Below, one piece after another: positions 43,297 to 52,487 of a stretch of 64,000 nucleotides of DNA. The notes under the pieces were generated by a model that saw only the letters and a list, made by a program, of their open reading frames with translations, was not told where the DNA came from and searched no databases. Source of the DNA: Sphingomonas horti (lineage in GTDB: Bacteria; Pseudomonadota; Alphaproteobacteria; Sphingomonadales; Sphingomonadaceae); the NCBI RefSeq assembly GCF_009753715.1, contig NZ_WQMS01000014.1, positions 1-64,000 of the forward strand. Direction: 5' to 3'. Position 1 is the first letter of the stretch. Each line of letters begins with the position of its first letter. A program made the position numbers and the translations under genes.

Positions 43297-44318
43297 GGGA
43301 GCAGCAGCGAGGCGTCGCCGTAGCTGTAGAAGCGATAGCCGCTCGCGATTGCGTGCGCATAGGCAGCCAGCATGCGTTCGCGGCCCATCAGCGCCGAGAC
43401 CAGCATGAACAGCGTGGATTTCGGCAGGTGGAAATTGGTCATCAGGCCATCGATCGCGCGGAAGCCGTAGCCGGGGGTGATGAAGATCTCCGTGTCACCC
43501 TCGAACGCTTGGATGCGGCCGTCTTCCGAGGCCGCGCTTTCGAGCAGGCGGAGGCTGGTGGTGCCGACGGCGATCACCCGGCCGCCTTTCCCGCGCACCG
43601 CGTTCAGCCGCTCGGCGGTGGCGGTGTCGATGCGGCCCCATTCGGCATGCATCCGGTGGTCGGCCGTGTCCTCCGCCTTGACCGGCAGGAACGTGCCGGC
43701 GCCGACGTGAAGCGTCAGGGTTTCGTGCCCGATCCCGGCCTGGGCCAGCGCCGTCATCAGCGCGGGTGTGAAGTGCAGCGCGGCCGTCGGTGCGGCAACG
43801 GCGCCCTTCTCTCGCGCGAACATCGTCTGGTAATCGGCGCGATCCCGCTCGTCCGCCTCGCGCTTGCTCGCGATATAGGGCGGCAGCGGCATCCGGCCGG
43901 CACGGTCGAGCAGCACTTCGACCGGGTCGTCGCCAAGGAAACGAAGCAGGAAGCTGCCGTCGGCATTGCGCGCCTCCGCAATCGCGCGGACGTCGGCGGG
44001 GAACTCGATCTCGTCACCGATCCGCAGCCGCTTGGCGTTGCGGATGAAAGCGTGCCAGCGCCTGAGGTCCTGCCGCTTGTGCAGCGTGGCCCCGATTCGC
44101 GCTTCCCCGCGCCGCCCCTCGAGCTGGGCCGGGATCACGCGGGTGTCGTTGAACACGAGGCAGTCCCCCGCGCGCAGCAGTGCCGGCAGCTCGCTAACGA
44201 TGTGGTCGGCGCGGCGATCGCCGTCGAGCACCAGCAGCCTCGCGCTGTCCCGCGGCTCGGCGGGACGGAGCGCGATGCGGTCCTGCGGCAGGTCGAAATC
44301 GAATAGATCGACCTTCAT
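43293..44318 (-). CDS. queA: S-adenosylmethionine:tRNA ribosyltransferase-isomerase
   Basis: 341 residues; makes epoxyqueuosine in tRNA. Start [19 protein letters not shown] and motifs [67 protein letters not shown] and [16 protein letters not shown]-type (here [20 protein letters not shown]) are diagnostic. It is followed downstream on the same strand by a gap to convergent genes; upstream lie the PPIase, coaD and ispA on the same strand. Confidence 0.96.
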   Translation of the reverse strand: MKVDLFDFDLPQDRIALRPAEPRDSARLLVLDGDRRADHIVSELPALLRAGDCLVFNDTRVIPAQLEGRRGEARIGATLHKRQDLRRWHAFIRNAKRLRIGDEIEFPADVRAIAEARNADGSFLLRFLGDDPVEVLLDRAGRMPLPPYIASKREADERDRADYQTMFAREKGAVAAPTAALHFTPALMTALAQAGIGHETLTLHVGAGTFLPVKAEDTADHRMHAEWGRIDTATAERLNAVRGKGGRVIAVGTTSLRLLESAASEDGRIQAFEGDTEIFITPGYGFRAIDGLMTNFHLPKSTLFMLVSALMGRERMLAAYAHAIASGYRFYSYGDASLLLP

Positions 44319-44336
44319 AATGCGGTCCGATGCCGC

Positions 44337-45074
44337 TTAGTTGACGGGCTGAGGCATCGGTTCGGGGGTCGGCGTCGGCGCTGGGGCAGGCGTGGGCGAA
44401 GGAGCCGGCGCTGCCGCCTCTGGTGCCGCGGTCGGCGTGGGAACAGGCGTCGGCGCCACGGCCGGCAGCGGCACCGGCGCCGCGTTCTCCCCGTCCGCCT
44501 GGATCCAGGCCTTGACGATGTGCGTGGGATTGGCCGGCGGCTCGCCCTTCTCGATCGCGTCGACGAACTGCATGCCGGAAATGACGCGGCCGAAGACGGT
44601 GTAGTGATTGTCGAGGCGCAGCGTCGGCATCAGCATGATGAAGAATTGGCTGTTGGCGGAATCGGCCGCCTCCGCGCGGGCCATCGAAACGGCGCCGCGC
44701 ACGTGCGGCAGGTCGTTGAACTCGGCTTTCAGGTCGGGAAGGGGCGAGCCGCCCTCTCCGGTGCCTTTGGGATCGCCGCCCTGCGCCATGAAGCCGTCGA
44801 TCACGCGGTGAAAGGTGAGGCCGTTGTAGAAGCCGGCGCGCGTCAGCGTCTTGATCCGCTCGACCGTGTTCGGCGCCTTGTCGGGGCGAAGCTGGATCAG
44901 GACCGGACCGCCGGTCGACAGCTGCAGCACCCAGGTGTCGGCGGGCGTCACCGGCGGCGTGACCGGCGCGGCCGCAGGGGTCGGCGTCGGTTCCGGCTTC
45001 GGCGCCTTCTTCGCGATCGCCGCCGTCGCAAAGATCGCGCCGAACAAGGCAAGGATGGCGGCAATCAGGCGCAT
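44337..45074 (-). CDS. Exported cyclophilin-type peptidyl-prolyl isomerase
   Basis: 245 residues. The signal peptide MRLIAAILALFGAIFATAAIA is followed by a Pro/Thr linker. A cyclophilin domain spans about residues 47-200 (FYNGLTFHRVIDGFMAQGGD, then SQFFIMLMPTLRLD and YTVFGRVISGMQFVD). A low-complexity Pro/Ala/Thr C-terminal tail ends PMPQPVN. It accelerates proline isomerisation of periplasmic proteins. The double PT-rich extensions are longer than in most homologues. Confidence 0.93.
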   Translation of the reverse strand: MRLIAAILALFGAIFATAAIAKKAPKPEPTPTPAAAPVTPPVTPADTWVLQLSTGGPVLIQLRPDKAPNTVERIKTLTRAGFYNGLTFHRVIDGFMAQGGDPKGTGEGGSPLPDLKAEFNDLPHVRGAVSMARAEAADSANSQFFIMLMPTLRLDNHYTVFGRVISGMQFVDAIEKGEPPANPTHIVKAWIQADGENAAPVPLPAVAPTPVPTPTAAPEAAAPAPSPTPAPAPTPTPEPMPQPVN

Positions 45075-45140
45075 TCGAAACTCCGTCTCCGGGAAACTCG
45101 GGCCGCTAGTCGAACGCGGCTTAGCGGCGGCTGAATAGGG

Positions 45141-45641
45141 CTAATCGCCCTTCCGGCCAAGCCTTTCGACGCGGGCGACGACATCCTGGGCGACGGCGGG
45201 CGTGACGAACTTGCCGATATCGCCGCCATAGATCGCGATTTCCTTGACCAGCCGCGACGCGATCGGCTGCAGCGACACATCGGCCATCAGGAAGACGGTC
45301 TCGATCCGGTCGTTGAGCTGCTGGTTCATGCCGGCCATCTGATATTCGTATTCGAAGTCGGCGACGGCGCGCAGCCCGCGCACGATCACCGACGCGCCCT
45401 GCCGCTCGGCGAAGGTCATCAGCAGCGAATCGAACGGCACCACGTCGATATGGCCGGCTTCGCCGTCGACCTCGCGGCGGACCATCTCGATCCGCTCCTC
45501 GACCGAGAACATCGGAGATTTGGACGGATTGGTGGTGACGCCGATCACCAGCCTGTCGACCAGCTTGGCGCCGCGCCGGATGATGTCCATATGCCCCAGG
45601 GTGATCGGGTCAAACGTGCCCGGATAAACGCCTGTCCTCAT
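45141..45641 (-). CDS. coaD: Phosphopantetheine adenylyltransferase
   Basis: 166 residues; penultimate step of CoA synthesis. It starts MRTGVYPGTFDPITLGHMDI with the TxGH nucleotidyl-transfer motif, then TTNPSKSPMFSVEERIEM, VRGLRAVADFEYEYQMAGMN and SRLVKEIAIYGGDI. Length is typical. It lies directly downstream of ispA with the two ends almost touching (2 bp apart), suggesting a shared transcript. Confidence 0.97.
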   Translation of the reverse strand: MRTGVYPGTFDPITLGHMDIIRRGAKLVDRLVIGVTTNPSKSPMFSVEERIEMVRREVDGEAGHIDVVPFDSLLMTFAERQGASVIVRGLRAVADFEYEYQMAGMNQQLNDRIETVFLMADVSLQPIASRLVKEIAIYGGDIGKFVTPAVAQDVVARVERLGRKGD

Positions 45642-45642
45642 C

Positions 45643-46542
45643 TTACCTGTCCCGATCGATGATGTAGCTTGCGATCGCGCGCAGCAGGTCGGCCTCGCTG
45701 CCATGGTCGCTCAAATGCTCGATCGCCTGCGCGACCAGCAGCCGCGCCTGCTCACGCGCGCGGTCGACACCCAGGTGCGACACGAACGTCGCCTTGCCCG
45801 CCGCCGCGTCCTTGCCGACCGCCTTGCCCGCGGTTTCCGCGCTTCCTTCGACGTCGATCAGGTCGTCGACGATCTGGAAGGCGAGGCCGACGTTGCGGGC
45901 ATAGCCGCGTAGGTGCGTTCGGCCCTCGGGCGGGATGCGCCCCATGATGGCGCCGGCCTCGAGGCAAAAGCCGAACAGCGCGCCCGTCTTCAGCTGCTGG
46001 AGCCGGGTGACGGTCGCAAGATCCATCACCACGGCACTTGCCGCCAGGTCCATCATCTGCCCGCCCGCCATGCCGCTCGGCCCGGCGGCGCGCGCGAGCT
46101 CAAGGCACAGCTCGGCGCGGACGAACGGATCGGCATGAGTGGCGGGATCGGCGAGCACTTCGAAGGCGAGCGCGTGGAGCGCGTCGCCCGCCAGCACCGC
46201 GGCCGCTTCGTCGAACGCGCGGTGGACGGTCGGCTTGCCGCGCCGGACGTCGTCGTCGTCCATTGCCGGCAGGTCGTCATGGACCAGCGAATAGACATGG
46301 ATGCATTCGATCGCTGTGGCGACGCGCAGGGCGGCGGCGCGATCGACGGCATAAAGCTCGCATGATGCGCAGACCAGCAGCGGCCGCAGCCGCTTGCCCC
46401 CGCCAATCGCGGCATAGCGCATCGCCTCGTACAACCGGCGGCGCGGATCGTCGGGAATCGCGAGCAGCAGGTCGAAGGCGTGATCGATGTCGCGCGCAAC
46501 CTGCGCCATCGCATGCCCCAGCCCCGTGCCCCCCCTGGTCAT
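45643..46542 (-). CDS. ispA: Geranyl/farnesyl diphosphate synthase (polyprenyl synthetase)
   Basis: 299 residues. First Asp-rich motif in VHDDLPAMDDDDVRRGKPT, second in FQIVDDLIDVEG, with GGKRLRPLL at the N-terminus. All are typical of short-chain FPP synthases of the IspA type. The gene follows xseB with a 4-bp gap, the classic xseB-ispA pairing, which supports the farnesyl diphosphate assignment. The ATG at 46542 is used; an in-frame ATG at 46509 is possible. Confidence 0.94.
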   Translation of the reverse strand: MTRGGTGLGHAMAQVARDIDHAFDLLLAIPDDPRRRLYEAMRYAAIGGGKRLRPLLVCASCELYAVDRAAALRVATAIECIHVYSLVHDDLPAMDDDDVRRGKPTVHRAFDEAAAVLAGDALHALAFEVLADPATHADPFVRAELCLELARAAGPSGMAGGQMMDLAASAVVMDLATVTRLQQLKTGALFGFCLEAGAIMGRIPPEGRTHLRGYARNVGLAFQIVDDLIDVEGSAETAGKAVGKDAAAGKATFVSHLGVDRAREQARLLVAQAIEHLSDHGSEADLLRAIASYIIDRDR

Positions 46543-46546
46543 CGGA

Positions 46547-46798
46547 TCAGCCGCCGTCGAACGGCTGCACGCCCGTCGGCCGACCGTCCTGGCCCAGAGT
46601 GATCTTCTCGATCCGCGCCTGGGCGTCGGCCAGCCGCGCTTCGCACTGGCCGCGCAGCTTGTCACCCTCGGCGTAGAGCAAGATCGACTCGTCCAGCGAA
46701 GCCTCGCCGCTTTCCAGTCGCGACACGATCGCCTCCAGTCGCTTCAGCGCGTCCTCGAACGACAAATCGGTAACATGTGTTGGCGCGATGTCCGTCAT
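46547..46798 (-). CDS. xseB: Exodeoxyribonuclease VII small subunit
   Basis: 83 residues with the family pattern LSFEDALKRLEAIVSRLESGEASLDESILLYAEG then KLRGQCEARLADAQARIEKI, forming a long helical hairpin that binds XseA. First gene of the xseB-ispA-coaD cluster on this strand; xseA is not here. Divergent from the DUF4331-like gene 117 bp away. Confidence 0.95.
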   Translation of the reverse strand: MTDIAPTHVTDLSFEDALKRLEAIVSRLESGEASLDESILLYAEGDKLRGQCEARLADAQARIEKITLGQDGRPTGVQPFDGG

Positions 46799-46915
46799 GC
46801 ATCCGCTATGATCACAGGCCGTATCTTGGTCAATCGGGGCGTCATTTTCGTCGACGAGTGGCTTTACGATCTGCCCGGAGAGGCAGAGGCTTGGCCGCAG
46901 AACAGGGAGGGTGAC

Positions 46916-47572
46916 ATGCGCATCTCACGCACGTGGATGACGCTGGGGGCGACGGCGCTTGCCTTGCCTCTGGCACTCGTATCGGCCGATTACGCGACCA
47001 GAGCCGCCGACCACCTCGATCCACCGGCCCGAACCGACAAGGATTTCGATCCGACGCCTGACGTGCCGGCCGATATCGCCGATGTGTTCGCCTGGTACAC
47101 GCCCACCTCCATCGTCGTTGCCCTGACCTTTGCCGGTCCGCAGCCGGGCAACATGCCGCCGTTCTACGACCGTGACGTGCTCTACACGATCAACATCTCG
47201 AACGCAGGCGCACGCACCGATCCGGAAATCCAGATCCGCTTCCGCTTCGGCTTCGACGGCCAGTCGCCGGGCGTCCAGTTCACCGGCATACCCGGCACGA
47301 CCGGACCGCTTCAGGGCCCGGTGCAGACGGTTCTGCAACAGGGCGGCGTGAAGGCCATCGCCGGCGTGTTCGACGATCCCTTCTTCTTCGACCTGCTCGG
47401 CTTCAGGGAGACGCGCTCGACGGGCACGCTCGCGATCCGCAACACGCGCGATTTCTTCGACGGGCAGAACGACACATCGGTCGTGATCGAGATTCCGCGC
47501 TCTGCGGTGCTGAACGGCACCAATCCATTGGACGTCTGGGCGGATACCGCCCGTTTCGGAGGGAATCTGTGA
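46916..47572 (+). CDS. Exported DUF4331-like protein
   Basis: 218 residues with an N-terminal signal (MTLGATALALPLALVSA). The mature start ADHLDPPARTDKD is typical of DUF4331, as is the phrase PADIADVFAWYTP. Strand-rich segments VLYTINISNAG and DTSVVIEIPRSAV follow. Canonical DUF4331 proteins are longer; here the second half appears to be carried by the next ORF. It is the first gene of a four-gene operon ending with a HupE/UreJ-like membrane protein. Function unknown. Confidence 0.78.
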   Translation: MRISRTWMTLGATALALPLALVSADYATRAADHLDPPARTDKDFDPTPDVPADIADVFAWYTPTSIVVALTFAGPQPGNMPPFYDRDVLYTINISNAGARTDPEIQIRFRFGFDGQSPGVQFTGIPGTTGPLQGPVQTVLQQGGVKAIAGVFDDPFFFDLLGFRETRSTGTLAIRNTRDFFDGQNDTSVVIEIPRSAVLNGTNPLDVWADTARFGGNL

Positions 47573-48273
47573 TGCGCGCGCTTCCGCTCCTCGCCCTCGC
47601 CCTGACATTGCCCGCGCTCAATGCCTGCAGCAGCGACAGCAGCACCGCGGCTCCGCGGCCCGGCCCGATCGGCTCGACACCCACGCCGACGCCCACGCCG
47701 TCGCCGACCGCGACCGGGACCGCATTCGACGTGACGCGATGCCTGAACCAGCAGGTCGCGCCCGGCGTCAGCGTGGCAAATCTGGTGATACCGGACACGG
47801 TCAAGCTCGACGTGACGAAGCCGAACGGTTTCCCGAACGGGCGCGGGCTGAACGATCCCGTCGTTGACCTGACTCTGGCCGTTATCTTCCTCGACCTGAC
47901 GAAACATCCGGCCAATCTGCTGGCGAGTCTGCCGCTCGATCCGCCGGGGAACGAAGTGAAGACCTTGCCCGATTTCCCGTATCTCGCGCCGGCCAACGGC
48001 AACCCGCCGCTGCCTCCGGCCGGCGGCACCAACTTCAACTTCAGGACCGATCCACCCTCCGCGTATGTGCGGGTCGACCGCATGGGCATGCCGGCCGTGG
48101 CGACGGCGCTCGTGTCCAGCTCGATGAAGAACGCCTATAATGATGCGAACCCGACGGACGACGCCTCCGGCAAATTCGTGGTCGAGCTCGGCACGACACT
48201 GACCCACCTCACCGAACAACTGGCCGACGATTTCCAGCGGCTGAGCCTCAACATGTGCGCGACGCCCATTTGA
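47572..48273 (+). CDS. Lipoprotein, probable DUF4331-related partner
   Basis: 233 residues. The signal sequence ends in lipobox LNAC, with Cys20 as lipid site. A PTPTPTPSPTATG linker follows, then a globular region with NLVIPDTVKLDVTKPNGFPNGRGLNDPVVD. NGFPNGRxxxDPVVD is a phrase seen in the C-terminal part of DUF4331 proteins. The ATG at 47572 overlaps the previous stop by one base (TGATG), so the two are translation-coupled and may form one functional pair on the outer membrane. Confidence 0.72.
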   Translation: MRALPLLALALTLPALNACSSDSSTAAPRPGPIGSTPTPTPTPSPTATGTAFDVTRCLNQQVAPGVSVANLVIPDTVKLDVTKPNGFPNGRGLNDPVVDLTLAVIFLDLTKHPANLLASLPLDPPGNEVKTLPDFPYLAPANGNPPLPPAGGTNFNFRTDPPSAYVRVDRMGMPAVATALVSSSMKNAYNDANPTDDASGKFVVELGTTLTHLTEQLADDFQRLSLNMCATPI

Positions 48274-49598
48274 CCCTCGCCGCGCGCCCGCTGCCGGTGC
48301 GGGCGCTCGCCGGGCTGCTGGTCGCGGCGCTGGCGGTGTTCGCGCTCGCGCGGTGGCTGGAGCCGCGCGCGATTCCGGAACGGCCGATCCGGCAGAGCAG
48401 CGCAGGGCCGCCGAGCTACGCCGCCGCGGTCCGTGACATTGACCGCAAGCTGACCGGCTTGAGGCCGCTCGCCGATGCACGGACTGATGACTGGCTGATG
48501 CAGGAGCGGATCGCGCACCAGCTGATGCAGCGCGCGCGGCTGACCGGCTCGTTCCGCGACTATGCCGATGCGCAGGCGACGCTGGACCGGGGCTTCGCCA
48601 TGGCCACACCAGGCGCCGGCCCCCACCTCACCCAGGCCGCGCTCGCGCTCAGTCTGCATCGGCTCGCCCTCGCCGAGCGGATGCTTGATGCCGTCGACCA
48701 TTATGCCGTGCCGGCGGAGGCGGAAGTGCGCGCGGGCGCCGATGCGATGCGCGGCGACATCGCGCTTTATCGGGGCCGCTACGCGGCGGCAGAGCAGGCC
48801 TATCTGGCTCTGTCGAAGATCGGCGATCGGCCCGACCAGCGGCTGGCGATCTTCTGGTCGGTCACAGGGCGCCCTGACGACGCATTGGCAGCGCTCCGGC
48901 GCGTCGAGCGGGCCGGCCTGACGCCAGGCCAGGCACTGGCGCAGCTCGCGCTGTTGCGTGGCACCATCGAGCTGCGGCGCGGCGATTGGGATGCGGCCGA
49001 CGCCGCCTTTGCCGACGCAGCGCGCCGCTTCCCCGGCTGGTGGCTCACCGCCGCCTACCAGGCGCAGATGCTCGCCTTGCGCGGCCGCTTGCCCGAAGCG
49101 ACACGCGCATTCGAGGCGCTGGCCCAGCGCAACGACGATCCGGCGCTTCGTGACGCCATTGCCGGCATCTACAGGGCGCGCGGGGACTATGCCCGCACCG
49201 AGCTCTGGGCCGAGCGTGCTGCGCGCGGCTGGGACGAACGGCTGCGCCTGCTGCCCGAAGCGGCGCTGGGTCACGCTGTGGAGCACGAGCTGGCATTCGG
49301 CACGCCTGCGCGCGCGCTGGCCCTGGCGCGGCAGGATTTCGCCAATCGTCCGCACGGGGCGACCGCGATCGCGCTCGGCTGGGCGCTGATCGCGAACAAT
49401 CGGCCGGCAGAGGCGCTGCGGGTGATCGACGCGGTCAACCGCTCCAGCTGGCAATCGGCCGAACAGCATCTGGTCGCGGCGCGGGCGCATGGGTTGCTCG
49501 GCCAAAGCGAGGCCGCCGACGCCGAGCAGGACAGGGCGCTTGGTCTCAATCCGCACGCGCTCGATCCGAACGCGACGCTCCTGTGGTACGGCCATTGA
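48255..49598 (+). CDS. Membrane-anchored tetratricopeptide repeat protein
   Basis: 447 residues from GTG 48255; TTG 48270, overlapping the previous stop as TTGA, is an equally good alternative. One N-terminal membrane helix (LAGLLVAALAVFALARWLE) is followed by at least eight TPR-like helical pairs, e.g. GDIALYRGRYAAAEQAYLAL and GTIELRRGDWDAADAAFADA. It is likely a periplasmic scaffold. Its place between DUF4331-like genes and a HupE-like gene suggests an assembly or adaptor role. Confidence 0.78.
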   Translation: MRDAHLTLAARPLPVRALAGLLVAALAVFALARWLEPRAIPERPIRQSSAGPPSYAAAVRDIDRKLTGLRPLADARTDDWLMQERIAHQLMQRARLTGSFRDYADAQATLDRGFAMATPGAGPHLTQAALALSLHRLALAERMLDAVDHYAVPAEAEVRAGADAMRGDIALYRGRYAAAEQAYLALSKIGDRPDQRLAIFWSVTGRPDDALAALRRVERAGLTPGQALAQLALLRGTIELRRGDWDAADAAFADAARRFPGWWLTAAYQAQMLALRGRLPEATRAFEALAQRNDDPALRDAIAGIYRARGDYARTELWAERAARGWDERLRLLPEAALGHAVEHELAFGTPARALALARQDFANRPHGATAIALGWALIANNRPAEALRVIDAVNRSSWQSAEQHLVAARAHGLLGQSEAADAEQDRALGLNPHALDPNATLLWYGH

Positions 49599-50830
49599 TC
49601 CGGCTGCTCGCCTGGCTGGCGCTGTTGCTGGCGGCAGCGCCCGTGACCGCGCACCTGACGCCCAACTCCGAAATCCGGCTCGACTTCGGGGAGCGCCGGG
49701 TCGAGGCCGAGGCAATCGTCCCTCTTTCCGAGCTCAGCTTCGCGCTGCATCGCCAAATCCCGGATGTCGTCGGTCCGGTTCGCGATGCGGAGGCGCGCCG
49801 CTATCTGGCGACTCGCCTCGGCGTTCCCGGCTGGCAGGTGCGGCCGCTCGCTTTCGAGGTCGTGCACGAAGCCGGTCCGCCCGATCTGCGCGCGCGCTAC
49901 ATGCTGATCCCGCCATCGGGAACGACCCCGCGCCGCTTCGACCTCCACTACAGCGCGGTGATCGACCGCGTACCCAATCACATCGTGCTGGTCGTCGCGC
50001 GCAATGATTTCGCCGGCGGCCACTTGTCGGAACGGGCGCAGATGCTGGGCGGCCTCCAGCCCGGCGCGACGGTGCTGCGCGTCGACCGCGGGGCGGGCAG
50101 CGACTGGCGCGGCTTCGTCTCCGCGATCCGGCTCGGCATGCATCATATCGCGGAAGGGCACGACCATTTGCTGTTCCTGATCGCGCTGCTGCTGCCGGCG
50201 CCGGTGCTCGCGGCGGGGCGGTTCTGGAACGGCTATGGCGGCTGGCGCCATACGATGCGCACGCTGGTGGCCGTGGTCAGCGCCTTCACCGTCGGCCATT
50301 CGGTGACGCTGATCGGCGGCGCCTTCTTCGGCTGGCAGCTGCCGGTGCAGCCGGTCGAGGTCGGCATTGCGGTCTCGATCCTGGTCTCCGCCATTCATGG
50401 CTGGCGCCCGCTCTTCCCCGGGCGCGAGGCCTTCGTCGCCGCCGGCTTCGGGCTGATCCACGGCCTTGCCTTCGCGACGTTGATCGGGCGTTTCGGCCTC
50501 GACCCGATGCAGAAGGCGAAGTCGATCCTCGGCTTCAACCTGGGCATCGAGCTGGTGCAGCTGATGGTCGTCGCCGCGGTGATGCCGCCGCTGGTCATGC
50601 TGGCGCGAACCCGCTGGTATCCCGCCGTCCGCACCGGCGGCGCCGCTTTCGCTGGGATCGCCGCGACAGCCTGGATCCTGGAACGAAGCCTGGGCGTGGA
50701 CAATCCGGTGGGCCGGCTGATCGACAGCGGCCTCTCCCACGCGGCCTGGCTGTTCGCCGCGCTGATCCTCGGCGCGCTCCTCGCCTTCGCGAGCGAGCGG
50801 CGGCCTCAGCTCATCCGCTGGGGCAGATAG
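49583..50830 (+). CDS. HupE/UreJ-like membrane protein with exported N-terminal domain
   Basis: 415 residues from GTG 49583 (TTG 49595, TTGA overlap, is an alternative). The signal ends VTAH, and a ~170-residue beta-rich domain (LTPNSEIRLDFGERRVEAEA) follows. Then seven or so helices carry His motifs: GMHHIAEGHDHLLFLIALLLP, FTVGHSVTL and FGLIHGLAFA. HxxxGxDHxLFL is the HupE/UreJ signature linked to Ni/Co transport in hydrogenase and urease loci, but no such genes are near. The last gene of the DUF4331 operon; the cargo is unknown. Confidence 0.85.
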   Translation: MVRPLIRLLAWLALLLAAAPVTAHLTPNSEIRLDFGERRVEAEAIVPLSELSFALHRQIPDVVGPVRDAEARRYLATRLGVPGWQVRPLAFEVVHEAGPPDLRARYMLIPPSGTTPRRFDLHYSAVIDRVPNHIVLVVARNDFAGGHLSERAQMLGGLQPGATVLRVDRGAGSDWRGFVSAIRLGMHHIAEGHDHLLFLIALLLPAPVLAAGRFWNGYGGWRHTMRTLVAVVSAFTVGHSVTLIGGAFFGWQLPVQPVEVGIAVSILVSAIHGWRPLFPGREAFVAAGFGLIHGLAFATLIGRFGLDPMQKAKSILGFNLGIELVQLMVVAAVMPPLVMLARTRWYPAVRTGGAAFAGIAATAWILERSLGVDNPVGRLIDSGLSHAAWLFAALILGALLAFASERRPQLIRWGR

Positions 50831-52311
50831 GCGTCGTCGACGAAGTCGCTGAACTTGGTGATGTTGCTCTCGAACTTCAGCCGCACCTTGCCGGTGGCGC
50901 CGTGGCGCTGCTTGGCGATGATCAATTCGGCCTTCTGGAACGCCTCCTGCATTTCCAGCTGCCACTGACGATAGGCTTCATCCGCCTTGGGGTCGGCGCT
51001 GTCGCCCTTCGGCTCCTTGGCGGCGACGTAATATTCCTCGCGATAGACGAACAGGACGATGTCCGCGTCCTGCTCGATCGAGCCAGATTCGCGCAGGTCC
51101 GACAGCTGGGGCTTCTTATCCTCGCGCTGCTCGACCGCGCGGCTGAGCTGCGACAGCGCCATCACCGGCACGTTCAGCTCCTTGGCAAGCGTCTTCAGGC
51201 CGCGGCTGATCTCGGAGATTTCCTGCACGCGGTTATCGCCGCTGTTCTTGCCCCCACCGGTCAGCAGCTGCAGATAATCGACGATGATCAAGCCGATGCC
51301 GTGCTTGCGCTTCATCCGCCGCGCGCGGGTGCGCAGCGCCGCGATCGTCAGCCCAGGCGTGTCGTCGATGTAGAGCGGCAGATTCTCAAGCTCGGCCGCG
51401 GCGCGCGCGAAATGGTTGAACTCCTCCCGGCTCAGCGAGCCGGAGCGGATTTTCGACCCGACCACGCCGGATTGCTCGGCCAGGATGCGCGTCGCCAGCT
51501 GGTCGGAGGACATTTCGAGGCTGAAAAAAGCAACCGGCGCCCCCAGCGTCTTGGCCGGATCGATGCCGTCGTCCATATCGCGCTGGTAACGCTGCGCCGC
51601 GTTGAACGCGATGTTGGTGGCCAGCGACGTCTTACCCATGCCCGGCCGCCCGGCGAGGATCAGCAGGTCGGACCGCTGCAGGCCGCCGGTGCGGTGGTTC
51701 ACATCGGTCAGGCCCGTCGTGACGCCGGAGATGTGGCCGCCCGAATTCTGCGCCTTTTCCGCCTGCTGCACGGCCAGCAGCGTCGCCTGGCGGAAGGTCT
51801 TGGTGCCGCCGGTCTCGCCGCCCTGCTCGGCGACGCGGTAGAGCGCTACCTCGGCTTCCTCGACCAGCCCTTTGGGGTTGATCTCCTCCGACGTGTCGAG
51901 CGCCTTTTCGACCATGTCGCGGCCGACACCGACCAACTCGCGCAACAGCGCCAGGTCATAGACCTGCTCGGCAAAGTCACGCGCGCCGATCAGCGCCGCG
52001 CCGCTTCCCGTCAGCTGGGCCAGATAGGCCGGGCCACCCAGCTCCTTCATCGCCTCGTCGGCCTCGAACATCGGCTTCAGCGTCACCGGGTTCGCGACCA
52101 TGTTGCGGTCGGCGAGCTTCAGGATCGCGTCGTAGATGCGGCCGTGGATGCTCTCGAAGAAATGCTCAGGCTTCAGCTTCAGCTGGACATCCTCGACCAG
52201 CCGGTTGTCGATCATTAGCGCGCCCAGCAGCGCCGCCTCCGCCTCGATGTTGCAGGGCAGAGTCTGAGCAGCGCCCTCCACGGGCGGGACGAGTCGGATG
52301 GGGTCGGCCAT
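50806..52311 (-). CDS. dnaB: Replicative DNA helicase DnaB
   Basis: 501 residues. The N-terminal domain (NIEAEAALLGALMIDNRLVE) contacts primase. The C-terminal RecA-fold has Walker A GRPGMGKTSLA, FFSLEMSSDQLATRIL, GLIIVDYLQLL (Walker B) and QLSRAVEQREDKKPQLSDLR. The start at 52311 (MADPIRLVPP) is preferred over the longer frame to 52392, which enters a palindromic repeat. It overlaps the convergent HupE-like gene by 25 nt. No intein is visible. Confidence 0.96.
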   Translation of the reverse strand: MADPIRLVPPVEGAAQTLPCNIEAEAALLGALMIDNRLVEDVQLKLKPEHFFESIHGRIYDAILKLADRNMVANPVTLKPMFEADEAMKELGGPAYLAQLTGSGAALIGARDFAEQVYDLALLRELVGVGRDMVEKALDTSEEINPKGLVEEAEVALYRVAEQGGETGGTKTFRQATLLAVQQAEKAQNSGGHISGVTTGLTDVNHRTGGLQRSDLLILAGRPGMGKTSLATNIAFNAAQRYQRDMDDGIDPAKTLGAPVAFFSLEMSSDQLATRILAEQSGVVGSKIRSGSLSREEFNHFARAAAELENLPLYIDDTPGLTIAALRTRARRMKRKHGIGLIIVDYLQLLTGGGKNSGDNRVQEISEISRGLKTLAKELNVPVMALSQLSRAVEQREDKKPQLSDLRESGSIEQDADIVLFVYREEYYVAAKEPKGDSADPKADEAYRQWQLEMQEAFQKAELIIAKQRHGATGKVRLKFESNITKFSDFVDDAYLPQRMS

Positions 52312-52386
52312 GATGCGCCCATTGTCCGCTGTTTCGGAGTCCGGCTCAAGCTGTTCAAACTGTGGATAACGAGGACGAAAATTCCC

Positions 52387-52458
52387 CGTCATGCCAGCCC
52401 GAGCCGGACCCGCCTTCTTGCAAGGACAGGTGGGCCCCGGGTCAAGCGCGGGATGACG
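52387..52458. repeat. CGTCA...TGACG palindromic repeat, copy 4
   Basis: A 72-bp, more diverged copy: left CGTCATGCCAGCCCGAGCC, right GGGTCAAGCGCGGGATGACG. It lies between the divergent dnaB and UPF0262 genes, so unlike copies 1, 2, 3 and 5 it is not downstream of a stop codon. Confidence 0.7.
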
Positions 52459-52487
52459 AAGGGCATCGACACGGCTAGACGAACCAC

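Noticed and set aside
49583-50830. Nickel/cobalt permease of a urease or hydrogenase
   Set aside because: The His motifs fit HupE/UreJ but no nickel enzyme gene or nickel riboswitch is in the window; kept as a generic HupE-like protein.
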